Below, piece by piece: positions 35,737 through 44,455 of a stretch of DNA of 64,000 nucleotides; the first letter of the stretch is position 1; every line of letters starts with the position of its first letter. Source of the stretch: Castellaniella sp034675905 (GTDB lineage Bacteria; Pseudomonadota; Gammaproteobacteria; Burkholderiales; Burkholderiaceae_B); contig NZ_JAUCCV010000005.1 of assembly GCF_034675905.1 (NCBI RefSeq), positions 62,001 through 126,000 of the forward strand, written 5' to 3'. The notes below the pieces were generated by a model, which saw only the letters and a list, made by a program, of their open reading frames with translations, was not told where the DNA came from and did no database searches. The translations under genes were made by a program, and so were the position numbers.

Positions 35737-36585
35737 ATGGCTGATGTGATTGCGCTGGTTTTTGATTTTGACGATACGCTGGCGCCGGACAGTACGTCGG
35801 GTTTTCTGCAGGAAATGGGGGTGGACGTCGCCGCCTTCTGGAAAGACCAGGTGGGGCCTTTGCTCAGCCAGCAGGATTGGGACCCGGTGCCCGCCTATCT
35901 GTACCGCATGCTGGCGCTCTCGCGTACCGGCCCGCACGGTCGCATCACCCGAGAACGCCTGCAGGATTGGGGCCGTCGCCTGCCGCTGCACGAAGGCGTG
36001 GAAACACTGTTCGATCGCTTGCGCACCCGGCTGCATCAGGCGCACCCTACGGTGCAGCTGGAATGCTATCTGATTTCCAGCGGCATCGGCGATGTGCTGC
36101 GCAGTACGCGGATCGCCGAGCAGTTCACGGATATCTGGGCGTCGGAATTTCATTATGACGCGGACGGCGCCATCGATTTTCCGCGCCGTATCGTCAGCTT
36201 CACGGACAAGACCCGCTATCTGTTCCACATTCAAAAGGGCATGATCGGGCCGGAATCACGCAACAAACCCTTTGAAGTCAATCGCAAGGTCGACGCGGAC
36301 AAGTTGCGCGTGCCTTTCGATCAGATGATCTTCGTGGGCGACGGCTATACGGATATTCCGTGTTTTTCCCTGATTCGCCGTTCGGGCGGGGTGGCGTTCG
36401 GCGTCTGGGACCCGCGCCACAAGGAAAAGCGCAGCCGTGCCTGGGGGTTTATCGAAGACGGGCGGGTCTCCAATCTGAACCAGGCGCGTTTCGGTGAAGA
36501 CGCAGAACTGTATCAATGGCTGGAAGCCGCCGTCGAAAGCCTGGCGTCCAAGATCGTCCTCAAGGCGCGTACCTATCGTGGGTAA
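35737..36585 (+). CDS. HAD-superfamily hydrolase
   Basis: A 282-residue haloacid-dehalogenase-like phosphatase. Motif I is VFDFDDTLAPDS with the nucleophile aspartate near residue 11, motif II is the serine in LISSGIGD, and the motif III/IV region is KLRVPFDQMIFVGDGYTDIP. The cap lies between motifs I and II. The PSPase-like layout suggests a small phosphorylated metabolite, not identified. It begins three bases after nnr and its 3' end is overlapped by the most likely tadA start. Confidence 0.82.
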   Translation: MADVIALVFDFDDTLAPDSTSGFLQEMGVDVAAFWKDQVGPLLSQQDWDPVPAYLYRMLALSRTGPHGRITRERLQDWGRRLPLHEGVETLFDRLRTRLHQAHPTVQLECYLISSGIGDVLRSTRIAEQFTDIWASEFHYDADGAIDFPRRIVSFTDKTRYLFHIQKGMIGPESRNKPFEVNRKVDADKLRVPFDQMIFVGDGYTDIPCFSLIRRSGGVAFGVWDPRHKEKRSRAWGFIEDGRVSNLNQARFGEDAELYQWLEAAVESLASKIVLKARTYRG

Positions 36586-38164
36586 ACACGCTGCTTGTCC
36601 CCCCGGGCTGAATGTTTTGTCCGCAGAAACCGCCCAGGCGGGCGGGGATGGTCCTGTGCTGGATGAGGTCGCCGCCATGTCGCTGGCCCTGGGGCAGGCG
36701 CGTCTGGCCGCCGGTCTGGGCGAGGTTCCGGTCGGCGCCGTGGTGTTGGATGCCGCCGGTCGCCTGCTGGCAACGGGACACAACCGCACGATTCTGGACC
36801 GCGACCCGACGGCGCATGCCGAGATTGTCGCCTTGCGGGCCGCCGCCCGTCGCCTGGATAATTACCGTTTGTCCGGTGCGCGTCTTTTTGTGACGCTGGA
36901 ACCTTGCGCCATGTGTCTGGGCGCCATGTTTCATGCGCGGTTGGCGGAAATCGTCTACGGCGCTCCGGATCCCAAGACAGGTGCGTGCGGCGGTGTAGTG
37001 GACCTGACCCTGCAGCCGCGCCTGAACCATCATGCTGCCGTGCGCGGCGGCGTGTGCGCCGATCCCTGCGGCGAACTGCTGCGCACTTTTTTCCGCGCCC
37101 GGCGGCTGGCTGCCCGACACGCACGCCAGGGCGACGGTCCGGTATCCGATTCCGATCATCAGGATTCATCTCTCATGCACAAAAACGCTTCCACATCCGC
37201 TGATCACACCGCACATACCCATTGGGCCTGCCCAGACGGCGAGGCCCATGCGCATCAGCATCATCATGAAGCGCCATCCGGCATCTATCTGATTTCTCCG
37301 TCCGGCGCCGTGCCGGACCCTGCCGTGCTGGACCTGTCGGTTCAGCGCTTGAAAGCCATGGGCTATCGGGTCACGGTCGATCGTACCGCCTGCGCCGTGC
37401 ATGAGCGGTTCGCCGGCACCGACAAGCAGCGTCTGGCCGGCATCCAGCGCGCTTTGAAGCAGAAGCATCCCGTGGTCATGGCGACGCGCGGCGGATACGG
37501 CTTGAACCGTCTGCTGCCCTTTATCGATTGGCAGGCGGTGGCCGACAGCGGCAAGACCTTTATCGGTCAGAGCGATTTCACTGCATTCAACCTGGCGCTG
37601 TTGGCGCAGACCGGCGCGGTCAGCCTGGCAGGACCCACTGCGCTATATGACTTCGGCGCTAAAAAGGTCGATGACCTCACGCAGGCCCTGTTCCAGGAAA
37701 CCTTGTCCGGCGAACTGGAAATCCTCAGCTTCGAATCCCCTGGCTCAGACCCGGTCGATGCCCGGGGTGTGTTGTGGGGCGGCAATCTGGCGATGGTGGC
37801 GTCCCTGGTCGGCACGCCTTATCTGCCCGACGTTCCGGGCGGCATCCTGTTTCTGGAAGATATTGCCGAACATCCCTTTCGCATCGAACGCATGCTGACC
37901 CAGCTATGGCATGCTGGCGTACTGGCCAAGCAGCATGCCATTGTGCTGGGGCATTTCACCGACTATCGCCTGGCGCCGCACGACAATGGCTACGACCTGG
38001 CATCCGTGGTGACGTGGCTGCGCCAGACGGTCAAGGTCCCGGTCGTCACCGGTCTGCCGTACGGGCATGTGAAGGTCAAAGCCACCTTGCCGGTCGGCGC
38101 GCGCGTCGGCATCGCTACCGAAGACGGCATGGCGCATCTGGTGCTGCAAGAACACGAGCACTGA
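36578..38164 (+). CDS. tadA: fusion protein: tRNA adenosine(34) deaminase TadA plus LD-carboxypeptidase (LdcA/S66)
   Basis: One open frame of 528 codons joins two unrelated enzymes. Residues about 28-190 are TadA, which makes inosine at wobble position 34: zinc motif TAHAEIVAL and PCAMCLGAM, with EVPVGAVVLD before them. Residues about 235-525 are an S66 LD-carboxypeptidase that trims murein tetrapeptides: nucleophile serine in IGQSDFTAFNLALL, glutamate in FLEDIAEHPFR, histidine in GLPYGHVKVKA. The joint (from Met at 37175) has nine histidines in about 35 residues. GTG at 36578 is the best start; TTG at 36617 or ATG at 36677 are possible. The ATG at 37175, with AGGA ten bases before it, may allow separate translation of the peptidase. 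Confidence 0.85.
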   Translation: MGKHAACPPGLNVLSAETAQAGGDGPVLDEVAAMSLALGQARLAAGLGEVPVGAVVLDAAGRLLATGHNRTILDRDPTAHAEIVALRAAARRLDNYRLSGARLFVTLEPCAMCLGAMFHARLAEIVYGAPDPKTGACGGVVDLTLQPRLNHHAAVRGGVCADPCGELLRTFFRARRLAARHARQGDGPVSDSDHQDSSLMHKNASTSADHTAHTHWACPDGEAHAHQHHHEAPSGIYLISPSGAVPDPAVLDLSVQRLKAMGYRVTVDRTACAVHERFAGTDKQRLAGIQRALKQKHPVVMATRGGYGLNRLLPFIDWQAVADSGKTFIGQSDFTAFNLALLAQTGAVSLAGPTALYDFGAKKVDDLTQALFQETLSGELEILSFESPGSDPVDARGVLWGGNLAMVASLVGTPYLPDVPGGILFLEDIAEHPFRIERMLTQLWHAGVLAKQHAIVLGHFTDYRLAPHDNGYDLASVVTWLRQTVKVPVVTGLPYGHVKVKATLPVGARVGIATEDGMAHLVLQEHEH

Positions 38165-38182
38165 TCATCGCCAGGGCACGCC

Positions 38183-38590
38183 TCAGCGTCCGATGCCGTG
38201 ACCGTATACCAGCCGGCCGCCTAGCCACCCGCCGATGGCCAAGGCAATGAACCCGGTGGCGTCCAGCAGCAGCGCCAGCCACCCGGGCGCCAGGGCTTGC
38301 AACTGATCCAGCCCTGTCAGCAGGCGGGCGGTGAACAGGATGAAGGCAGTCAGCATGATCCCCATATGCCAATAGGTGTCGCGCAGTGCAGGACCATCCG
38401 GTATGCGGGATAGTTCCATCAGGCCAGCCATCATGGCGGCCAGCGCCATGGTGCAGCCGATGGCCAGCAGGATGGCCGACCAGCGCCAGGCGGCCTCGCC
38501 CACCCACGGGCTGGCAAAGTCGCTGACGACGGCCAGCGACCAACAGGCGATGGGGAAGTGGACCAGAGCGGGGTGCAGAGGGTGGCGCAT
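38183..38590 (-). CDS. DUF2231-family membrane protein
   Basis: A 135-residue protein with four hydrophobic segments. The DUF2231 signature HPALVHFPIACWSLAVVSD is at the N-terminus. Function is unknown; family members often sit near heme or electron-transfer genes. It lies 18 bases from the convergent tadA-ldcA gene and just downstream of another small membrane protein on the same strand, so the two may be cotranscribed. Confidence 0.75.
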   Translation of the reverse strand: MRHPLHPALVHFPIACWSLAVVSDFASPWVGEAAWRWSAILLAIGCTMALAAMMAGLMELSRIPDGPALRDTYWHMGIMLTAFILFTARLLTGLDQLQALAPGWLALLLDATGFIALAIGGWLGGRLVYGHGIGR

Positions 38591-38594
38591 GATG

Positions 38595-38933
38595 TCACAG
38601 AACCAGACTGAGCAAGGTCAGAAAGCCGATGATGGCCAGCCCGGCATGCAGGACGACGACGGCTTTCGGCGGCAGGCGTTTACGCAGATGGAAGGACGCC
38701 AGAAAGAATCCGCCCAGGGCTGCGATCAGCAAAATGATGAAGCCCACGAGGATCTGCTGAGCGGCATTGCCTTGCACCAGGATGACGATCAGCAGGATCA
38801 GGCCGATGGCGCCCAGCAGGGCATGCAGCGCCGATAGCGCCCAGGGAGCGAATTTGTTGCGCAGCACATGGGCTGCAAGCACCAGGCCGCCAATGGCGGC
38901 AATGGCGAAAATCAATAGGGCGGTAGTCAGCAT
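38595..38933 (-). CDS. small integral membrane protein, unknown function
   Basis: A 112-residue, very hydrophobic protein with four predicted membrane segments and a short basic loop (HLRKRLPPKAV) between the last two. The ATG at 38933 is preceded by CCAGGAGACTC on the coding strand, a good ribosome-binding site; an in-frame upstream start at 39053 has none. I do not recognise the family. It is four bases upstream of the DUF2231 gene. Confidence 0.7.
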   Translation of the reverse strand: MLTTALLIFAIAAIGGLVLAAHVLRNKFAPWALSALHALLGAIGLILLIVILVQGNAAQQILVGFIILLIAALGGFFLASFHLRKRLPPKAVVVLHAGLAIIGFLTLLSLVL

Positions 38934-39102
38934 TTGATGAGTCTCCTGGATAAACATTCGCGGGGCGGTGCGGCGCCTGGCGCCGCATCCTCGTCCAATA
39001 GATGCAGGATGGACTCGAAACGTTTCAAGGCCCCTGTCGTTGGTGCAGTTCACGGCGGGGCTTGTAGAATCGTGACATAAACGAGCGCGAGGGGAGACTC
39101 CA

Positions 39103-39933
39103 ATGGCATTGAAGGACTATCTGGGTGAGCAGCTGCTGGGCGTGTTGGCGTCCTACCAGCACCAGGGCATCGTGCACCACGTCGGCGTGGTCTATCCCCG
39201 TGCGAATAATGAGCTGCGCGTGTTCATTCCCAAAGGCCACGCGCTGGCGGTCGGGTCGCTGGTGACCTTGCATCTGGACAATCGCACCGGCGTAGACGAA
39301 CTGGACGCCGAACTGCGCGTGTATCGCACGTCCTATAAGGGCCGCGTGCTGGGGGTGGATGAAAGCTGGGTGACGCTGCAGCCGGTTGAATACATGCTGA
39401 TTCATGGCTTGCGGGTCGTCGAGCAGTTCCGGGAGCCAGGCTACGATTTTCCGGCCGATGAACGGACTGCATCCCGTTTGCCCGTCACGCCTTTGCAGCG
39501 GCTGGGTCCGATTCAGGAAAAAGAGCATCACAACAAAGTCGGTATTCTGACCACGCTGGCTGTCGATCAGCCCCATACGACCGTGCTGGCTTTCTTGAAT
39601 ACCGAAGCCGACGATGTATTTCTGGTTTCCGTGCCGGGTACGTTCAAGCAGATGCAGCTGGAACGAGATCCGCATTGCTTTTTTATTATTGATGAGCGCG
39701 CCAAATTTACGTTCGAGCAGGCGATCGATTGGAATTACACCATTTTGGAAGCGCAAGCCCATCGGGTGCCTCCGTCTCTGCCCTTGTACGAGCAGGTTCG
39801 GACGGCTTTTGTGCTCAAGAATCCCTGGGAAGCCGGTTTTTTCCGGATGGACGGCCTGGAGATGGTGCATCTGCAGTGCCAGTCGATGGTCTTTGCGGGC
39901 GAGCCCCGGCCTGTCGCTCCACTGTTAGAATAG
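39103..39933 (+). CDS. uncharacterised two-domain protein, C-terminal split-barrel (PNPOx-like) resemblance
   Basis: A 276-residue soluble protein. The first about 120 residues look like a beta-rich domain (LGVLASYQHQGIVHHVGVVY; LGVDESWVTLQPVEYM). The second part (about 145-235) resembles an FMN-binding split barrel: VGILTTLAVDQPHTTVLAFL, then VSVPGTFKQMQLERDPHCFF and a long FEQAIDWNYTILEAQAHRV strand pair. That pattern is loose, so flavin binding is only a suggestion. GAGGGGAGACTCC gives a strong ribosome-binding site. It starts 37 bases before ybiT on the same strand. Confidence 0.6.
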   Translation: MALKDYLGEQLLGVLASYQHQGIVHHVGVVYPRANNELRVFIPKGHALAVGSLVTLHLDNRTGVDELDAELRVYRTSYKGRVLGVDESWVTLQPVEYMLIHGLRVVEQFREPGYDFPADERTASRLPVTPLQRLGPIQEKEHHNKVGILTTLAVDQPHTTVLAFLNTEADDVFLVSVPGTFKQMQLERDPHCFFIIDERAKFTFEQAIDWNYTILEAQAHRVPPSLPLYEQVRTAFVLKNPWEAGFFRMDGLEMVHLQCQSMVFAGEPRPVAPLLE

Positions 39934-39970
39934 CAGGTTATTTTGACTTCAATTTTCCAATCCAGCCACC

Positions 39971-41572
39971 GTGATATCCACCAATAACCTCACCATCCAG
40001 TTCGGCAGCAAGCCCCTGTTCGAGAACGTCAGCGTCAAGTTCGGCGACGGCAACCGCTATGGCCTGATCGGCGCCAACGGTTCGGGCAAGTCCACCCTGA
40101 TGAAGATCATCGGCGGCGATCTGGAGTCGTCCTCCGGCAATGTGGCCCTGGATCCGGGCGTGCGTCTGGGCAAGCTGCGCCAGGACCAGTTCGCTTTTGA
40201 AACGCTGCGGGTGCTGGATGTCGTCATGATGGGGCACGCGGAAATGTGGCAGGCCATGACAGAGCGCGATGCCATCTACGCCAATCTGGAAGCGTCCGAA
40301 GACGATTACATGCGCGCCGCCGAACTGGAAGGAAAATTCGCCGAATACGACGGCTATACCGCTGAAGCGCGCGCCGGGGAACTGCTGCTGGGCCTGGAAA
40401 TCCCCGTCGAACAACACCAGCTGGCCATGAGCGAGATCGCGCCGGGCTGGAAACTGCGCGTCTTGCTGGCGCAGGCCCTGTTTTCGAATCCGGATGTCCT
40501 GCTGCTGGACGAGCCCACCAACAACCTGGACATCAATACCATCCGGTGGCTGGAAAACGTGCTGAACGGTTACGACAGCACCATGATCATCATCAGCCAC
40601 GACCGTCACTTTCTGAATCAGGTCTGCACCCATATGGCGGACCTGGATTATGGCGAATTGCGCGTTTATCCCGGCAATTACGACGACTACATGCTGGCCT
40701 CCACCCAGGCGCGTGAACGCCAGGTAGCCGCCAACGCCCGCGCTAAAGAACGCGTCACGGAACTGCAGGATTTCGTGCGCCGCTTCGCCGCCAACAAGTC
40801 CAAGTCCCGCCAGGCCACGTCCCGCCTGAAGCAGATCGACCGCATCAAGGCCGATACCGTGCAGGTCAAACCTTCGTCGCGTCAGAACCCCTATATCCGC
40901 TTCGAGGTCAACAAGGTCCTGCACCGCCAGGCGGCGCACATCGAAGAATTATCCAAATCCTATGACCGGCCCATCATCAAGGGCCTGAACACCATGATCG
41001 AGGCGGGTCAGAAGGTCGCCATCATCGGCGCCAACGGGGTGGGGAAAACCACGCTGCTGCGCCTGTTGGCGGGCAATCTGGCGCCGGACGAGGGCCATGC
41101 GCGCTGGTCGGAAAATGCGGATATCGGCTATATGGCGCAAGACGTCTCCGATCAGTTCGATTCCGACCGAGATCTGTTCGACTGGATGACCGATTACCGC
41201 CAGGCTGGCGACGAGGATCAGTCCATTCGTTCCGTGCTGGGCCGCCTGCTGTTTTCGGGCGACGAGATCACCAAGGCTGTCCGGGTACTGTCCGGGGGTG
41301 AAAAGAACCGCATGAGCTTCGGCCGCCTGATGCTGGGACGGCACAACGTCATGCTGATGGACGAGCCGACCAATCACCTGGATATGGAGTCCATCGAATC
41401 GCTGCAGTACGCCCTGGAACAGTATCCGGGCACGCTGGTATTCGTGTCGCATGACCGGCAGTTCGTGTCCGGTGTCGCGACCCGCGTGATCGAGATCCTG
41501 CCCGACGGGCGCCTGAACGACTACCCCGGCACCTACGAGGAATACCTGGCCTCGCAGGGCATCGAGGTCTGA
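39971..41572 (+). CDS. ybiT: ABC-F family ATPase, YbiT-like
   Basis: A 533-residue soluble protein with two ABC ATPase domains and no membrane part. Walker A motifs are GANGSGKSTLMK and GANGVGKTTLLR; Walker B regions are LLLDEPTNNLD and MLMDEPTNHLD. The linker between domains carries the basic arm (RFAANKSKSRQATSRLKQ). The start VSVKFGDGNRYGLIGANG closely recalls E. coli YbiT. ABC-F proteins act at the ribosomal E site to adjust translation. It starts with GTG at 39971. Confidence 0.9.
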   Translation: MISTNNLTIQFGSKPLFENVSVKFGDGNRYGLIGANGSGKSTLMKIIGGDLESSSGNVALDPGVRLGKLRQDQFAFETLRVLDVVMMGHAEMWQAMTERDAIYANLEASEDDYMRAAELEGKFAEYDGYTAEARAGELLLGLEIPVEQHQLAMSEIAPGWKLRVLLAQALFSNPDVLLLDEPTNNLDINTIRWLENVLNGYDSTMIIISHDRHFLNQVCTHMADLDYGELRVYPGNYDDYMLASTQARERQVAANARAKERVTELQDFVRRFAANKSKSRQATSRLKQIDRIKADTVQVKPSSRQNPYIRFEVNKVLHRQAAHIEELSKSYDRPIIKGLNTMIEAGQKVAIIGANGVGKTTLLRLLAGNLAPDEGHARWSENADIGYMAQDVSDQFDSDRDLFDWMTDYRQAGDEDQSIRSVLGRLLFSGDEITKAVRVLSGGEKNRMSFGRLMLGRHNVMLMDEPTNHLDMESIESLQYALEQYPGTLVFVSHDRQFVSGVATRVIEILPDGRLNDYPGTYEEYLASQGIEV

Positions 41573-41586
41573 TTCATCGGGCGCCG

Positions 41587-42177
41587 ATGTCCTACACGTT
41601 GACCGGCCCGGCCCGTCACGAGGTCGACATCCGTAAAAGCCGGTTTCTGGCGCTGGCTGCACCCATTGATTCTCCGCAGTCGGCCCAGGCCTTTCTAGAG
41701 GCGCAGCGGGATCCCCAGGCCACGCATAATTGCTGGGCCTGGCAGGTCGGGGATCAATACCGCTTCAGCGATGATGGCGAACCCGGCGGCACGGCCGGGC
41801 GTCCCATCCTGCAGGCCATTCAGTCTCAGGATTGTGACCGTGTTGCGGTGCTGCTCATCCGCTGGTTCGGTGGCGTCAAGCTGGGTACCGGCGGGCTGGC
41901 GCGAGCCTATGGCGGCACAGCCGCCGAATGTCTGCGCTTGGCAGAAAAAACAGAGTTGCGCGAAGAGTGCCGTGTGCGCTGCAGCTGCCTTTATCCCGAT
42001 ATGGATCGTATCCAGGCCCGATTGTTGGCGGCTGGCGCACGCATCGAAGAGGCGCGGTTCGACGCCCATGGCGTCGTCTGGGATCTGGTGATGGCGCTGG
42101 CCGACGCGGCTGAGCTTGAAACGCTGTACGTCGATCAGACCCGAGGGCAGGGGGATTGGCGCGTCTTGACGGACTAG
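41587..42177 (+). CDS. yigZ: YigZ/IMPACT-family protein
   Basis: A 196-residue protein. The N-terminal UPF0029/IMPACT domain has DIRKSRFLALAAP, QATHNCWAWQVG and the signature FSDDGEPGGTAGRPIL, followed by RWFGGVKLGTGGLARAYG. A smaller C-terminal DUF1949-like domain follows. Its role is not settled. It sits 14 bases after ybiT, so the two translation-related genes may be cotranscribed. Confidence 0.9.
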   Translation: MSYTLTGPARHEVDIRKSRFLALAAPIDSPQSAQAFLEAQRDPQATHNCWAWQVGDQYRFSDDGEPGGTAGRPILQAIQSQDCDRVAVLLIRWFGGVKLGTGGLARAYGGTAAECLRLAEKTELREECRVRCSCLYPDMDRIQARLLAAGARIEEARFDAHGVVWDLVMALADAAELETLYVDQTRGQGDWRVLTD

Positions 42178-42193
42178 AGCGCAGTCACACGCA

Positions 42194-43507
42194 TCACCCC
42201 AGGGCGGACAGCGCCTGTCGCCAGGCCACCAGCGCCAGCAGCGTTGCCAGCAGGACCGGCGGGGTGATCAGCAGTCCGATTTTCATGTATTGCCCCCAAC
42301 TGATCCGATAGCCCTTCTGGGCCAGCACGTGCAGCCACAGCAGGGTGGCCAGGCTGCCGATGGGGGTGAATTTCGGTCCCAGATCGTTGCCGATCACATT
42401 GGCGTAGACCATCAGTTCCTGGGTGACTGCGGGGACGTGGGCCTGCTCGATGGCCAGAGCGCCCAGCAGCGTCGAGGGCAGATTGTTCATCACCGAGGCG
42501 ATCAGCGCCGACAGAAAACCAGCGCCGATCGTGGCGACGAAATCCCCCTGCAGCGCCAGCCATTGCAACGCCCGGGCGCCGGTTTCGGTCAAGCCGGCCT
42601 TGCCCAGGCCGTAGACCACCAGATACATGCCGATGGAAAACAGCACGATCTGCCAGGGCGCATGGCGCAGTGTCTCCGTCACCGGGATGACGGCGCCGCG
42701 ACCCGCCCGCCACCAACGTCCGGCCATCGCCGTCAGCAGCAGGGCGGCGGTGCCGGTCACCAGCGAGACCGGGACGCCGAAGGGGGCCGTCACGAAGTAG
42801 GCCAGCAGCAGTACGGCCAGCAGCGGAAAGGCGGCGCGAAAGACCCCGGCGTCGCGGATTGCGGATGCCGGGTTCTGCAGTCCGGCGAGGGGGTACTGTG
42901 CGGGGATGTGCCGGCGAAACGCCAGCCATAGGACGATCAGGGTCGCGGCCAGAGACACCAGATTGACCGGGACCATGACCAGCGCGTAGCGGCCGAATCC
43001 GATCTGAAAATAGTTCGCGCTGACGATATTGACCAGATTGGAAATGATCAGCGGCAGGCTGGTGGTGTCGGCCACGAAGCCGGTAGCGATAATAAAAGCC
43101 AGCGTGGTCTTCGCCGGGAAATTCAGGCGTGCCAGGATGGCGATCATGATGGGGGTCAGCAGCAGCGCTGCGCCGTCGTTGGCGAAAAAGGCCGACATGG
43201 CCGCCCCCAGCACTACGATCAGTGCGAATAGCCGGTGTCCGCATCCCTTGCCCCAGCGGGCCACGTGCAGCGCCGCCCAGGAAAAAAACCCCGCCTCGTC
43301 CAGGATCAGCGAAATGATGATCAGGGCGACGAACGTGAACGTCGCATCCCAGACGATATGCCAGACGGTGGCGATGTCTGTCCAGTGCACGACGCCCGTC
43401 AGCAGGGCGACGCCGGCGCCGGCCAGGGCGCTCCAGCCGATGCCCAGGCCACGGGGCTGCCAGATCACCAGCGTCAGGGTGACGGCGAATATTGCAAATG
43501 CCAACAT
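42194..43507 (-). CDS. arsB: ArsB/NhaD-type anion permease (arsenite efflux-like)
   Basis: A 437-residue inner-membrane protein with about 11-12 hydrophobic segments of the ArsB/CitM superfamily. Family motifs are AAMSAFFANDGAALLLTPIM and NNLPSTLLGALAIEQ, with GNDLGPKFTPIGSLATLLW near the C-terminus. True ArsB expels arsenite or antimonite. No arsR, arsC or other arsenic gene is next to it, so the substrate could differ. It lies 40 bases downstream of the signal-less solute-binding protein on the same strand. Confidence 0.85.
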   Translation of the reverse strand: MLAFAIFAVTLTLVIWQPRGLGIGWSALAGAGVALLTGVVHWTDIATVWHIVWDATFTFVALIIISLILDEAGFFSWAALHVARWGKGCGHRLFALIVVLGAAMSAFFANDGAALLLTPIMIAILARLNFPAKTTLAFIIATGFVADTTSLPLIISNLVNIVSANYFQIGFGRYALVMVPVNLVSLAATLIVLWLAFRRHIPAQYPLAGLQNPASAIRDAGVFRAAFPLLAVLLLAYFVTAPFGVPVSLVTGTAALLLTAMAGRWWRAGRGAVIPVTETLRHAPWQIVLFSIGMYLVVYGLGKAGLTETGARALQWLALQGDFVATIGAGFLSALIASVMNNLPSTLLGALAIEQAHVPAVTQELMVYANVIGNDLGPKFTPIGSLATLLWLHVLAQKGYRISWGQYMKIGLLITPPVLLATLLALVAWRQALSALG

Positions 43508-43547
43508 AGGGGATTCTAGGTTCAGTCCGCCTGGGAATGAGTGCTCA

Positions 43548-44282
43548 TCAGGCCGCCGGGGCGACGGCGGCCCCCTGGATGCCGTGGCGGGCCAAGGCCT
43601 CGGCGACGAACCCGGATGCTTTGGCGTCCTCTAGGAAGTCCGTCAGGAAGGCTGCCTGCCGGGCATCGCGGCTGCGCGACACGCCCATGGCCTGGCGGAT
43701 CAGCATGAAATGGCCGTCCAGCAGGCGCAGACCACCGAATTCCTGGGCGCCGGCCTCCAGTTGCTGGCGCACGCCTGCGGCGACGTCGGCCCCGGTTTCC
43801 AGGAAGGCGCCCACCACCGCAGGCGAGGTGGGTGCGCGGGTGATGGTGGCGTGTTTCAGTTCGCGTGACAGGAACAGGTCGTAGGCGCTGGCTTTGCCCA
43901 CGACAACGGTGCGGCCTGGGTGATCTACCTGGGCGTTCTCCGTCAGCGGGGAATCCTGGCGCACCAGGTAGCTGCCCTCGATCAGCACGTACGGGGTGGT
44001 GAAGGCGATTTGCTCTCCGCGTTTCGGATCGATGGCGAAAAAGCCGAAGTCCGCCTCGCCGCCCGTGACGCCTTCCACGGATTTGCCTGCCGTGTCGTAG
44101 ATGACTTGTTGCAGTGTCAGCCCCAGCAGGCCGGCCAGGCGCTGCGCCAGATCGATGGAGACGCCCTGCGCCTGTCCGGTGGCCGGGTTCAGGTTCGCGA
44201 GTATCGGGTTGCCGATGTTGATGGCTGCACGCAGGACCCCGGTGGGCGCCAGTTCGCGAGCATCGATGCGGGACGTATCCAT
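43548..44282 (-). CDS. family 3 solute-binding domain protein without signal peptide
   Basis: A 244-residue SBP_bac_3-type protein: GVLRAAINIGNPILANLN, then GVSIDLAQRLAGLLGL and EADFGFFAIDPKRGEQIAFT. These are normal features of periplasmic amino-acid-binding proteins. The start at 44282 has AGAGGAAATTCAC in front, yet the first 20 residues (MDTSRIDARELAPTG) contain no signal peptide. No permease or ATPase of the matching family adjoins it. It may be cytoplasmic, or its ligand may be sensed rather than imported. Confidence 0.8.
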   Translation of the reverse strand: MDTSRIDARELAPTGVLRAAINIGNPILANLNPATGQAQGVSIDLAQRLAGLLGLTLQQVIYDTAGKSVEGVTGGEADFGFFAIDPKRGEQIAFTTPYVLIEGSYLVRQDSPLTENAQVDHPGRTVVVGKASAYDLFLSRELKHATITRAPTSPAVVGAFLETGADVAAGVRQQLEAGAQEFGGLRLLDGHFMLIRQAMGVSRSRDARQAAFLTDFLEDAKASGFVAEALARHGIQGAAVAPAA

Positions 44283-44455
44283 GTGAATTTCCTCTCTGAT
44301 CGAAGTCTGGACTGTAAGGGAAGAGGGGGAGGGCAGGCAAGCGTCTGATCGCTTGGACTGGAATAGGCTGCAGGGTACTGGCGTATTGCACTGATTGCCC
44401 TGCGTCGCTTTCCTTTACACTGCCCTTTTTAGCCTATTGATAGGAAGAGGTTCTC

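Noticed and set aside
42194..44282. An arsenic resistance operon
   Set aside because: Only an ArsB-like permease is present; there is no arsR, arsC or arsH, and the upstream gene is a solute-binding domain protein.
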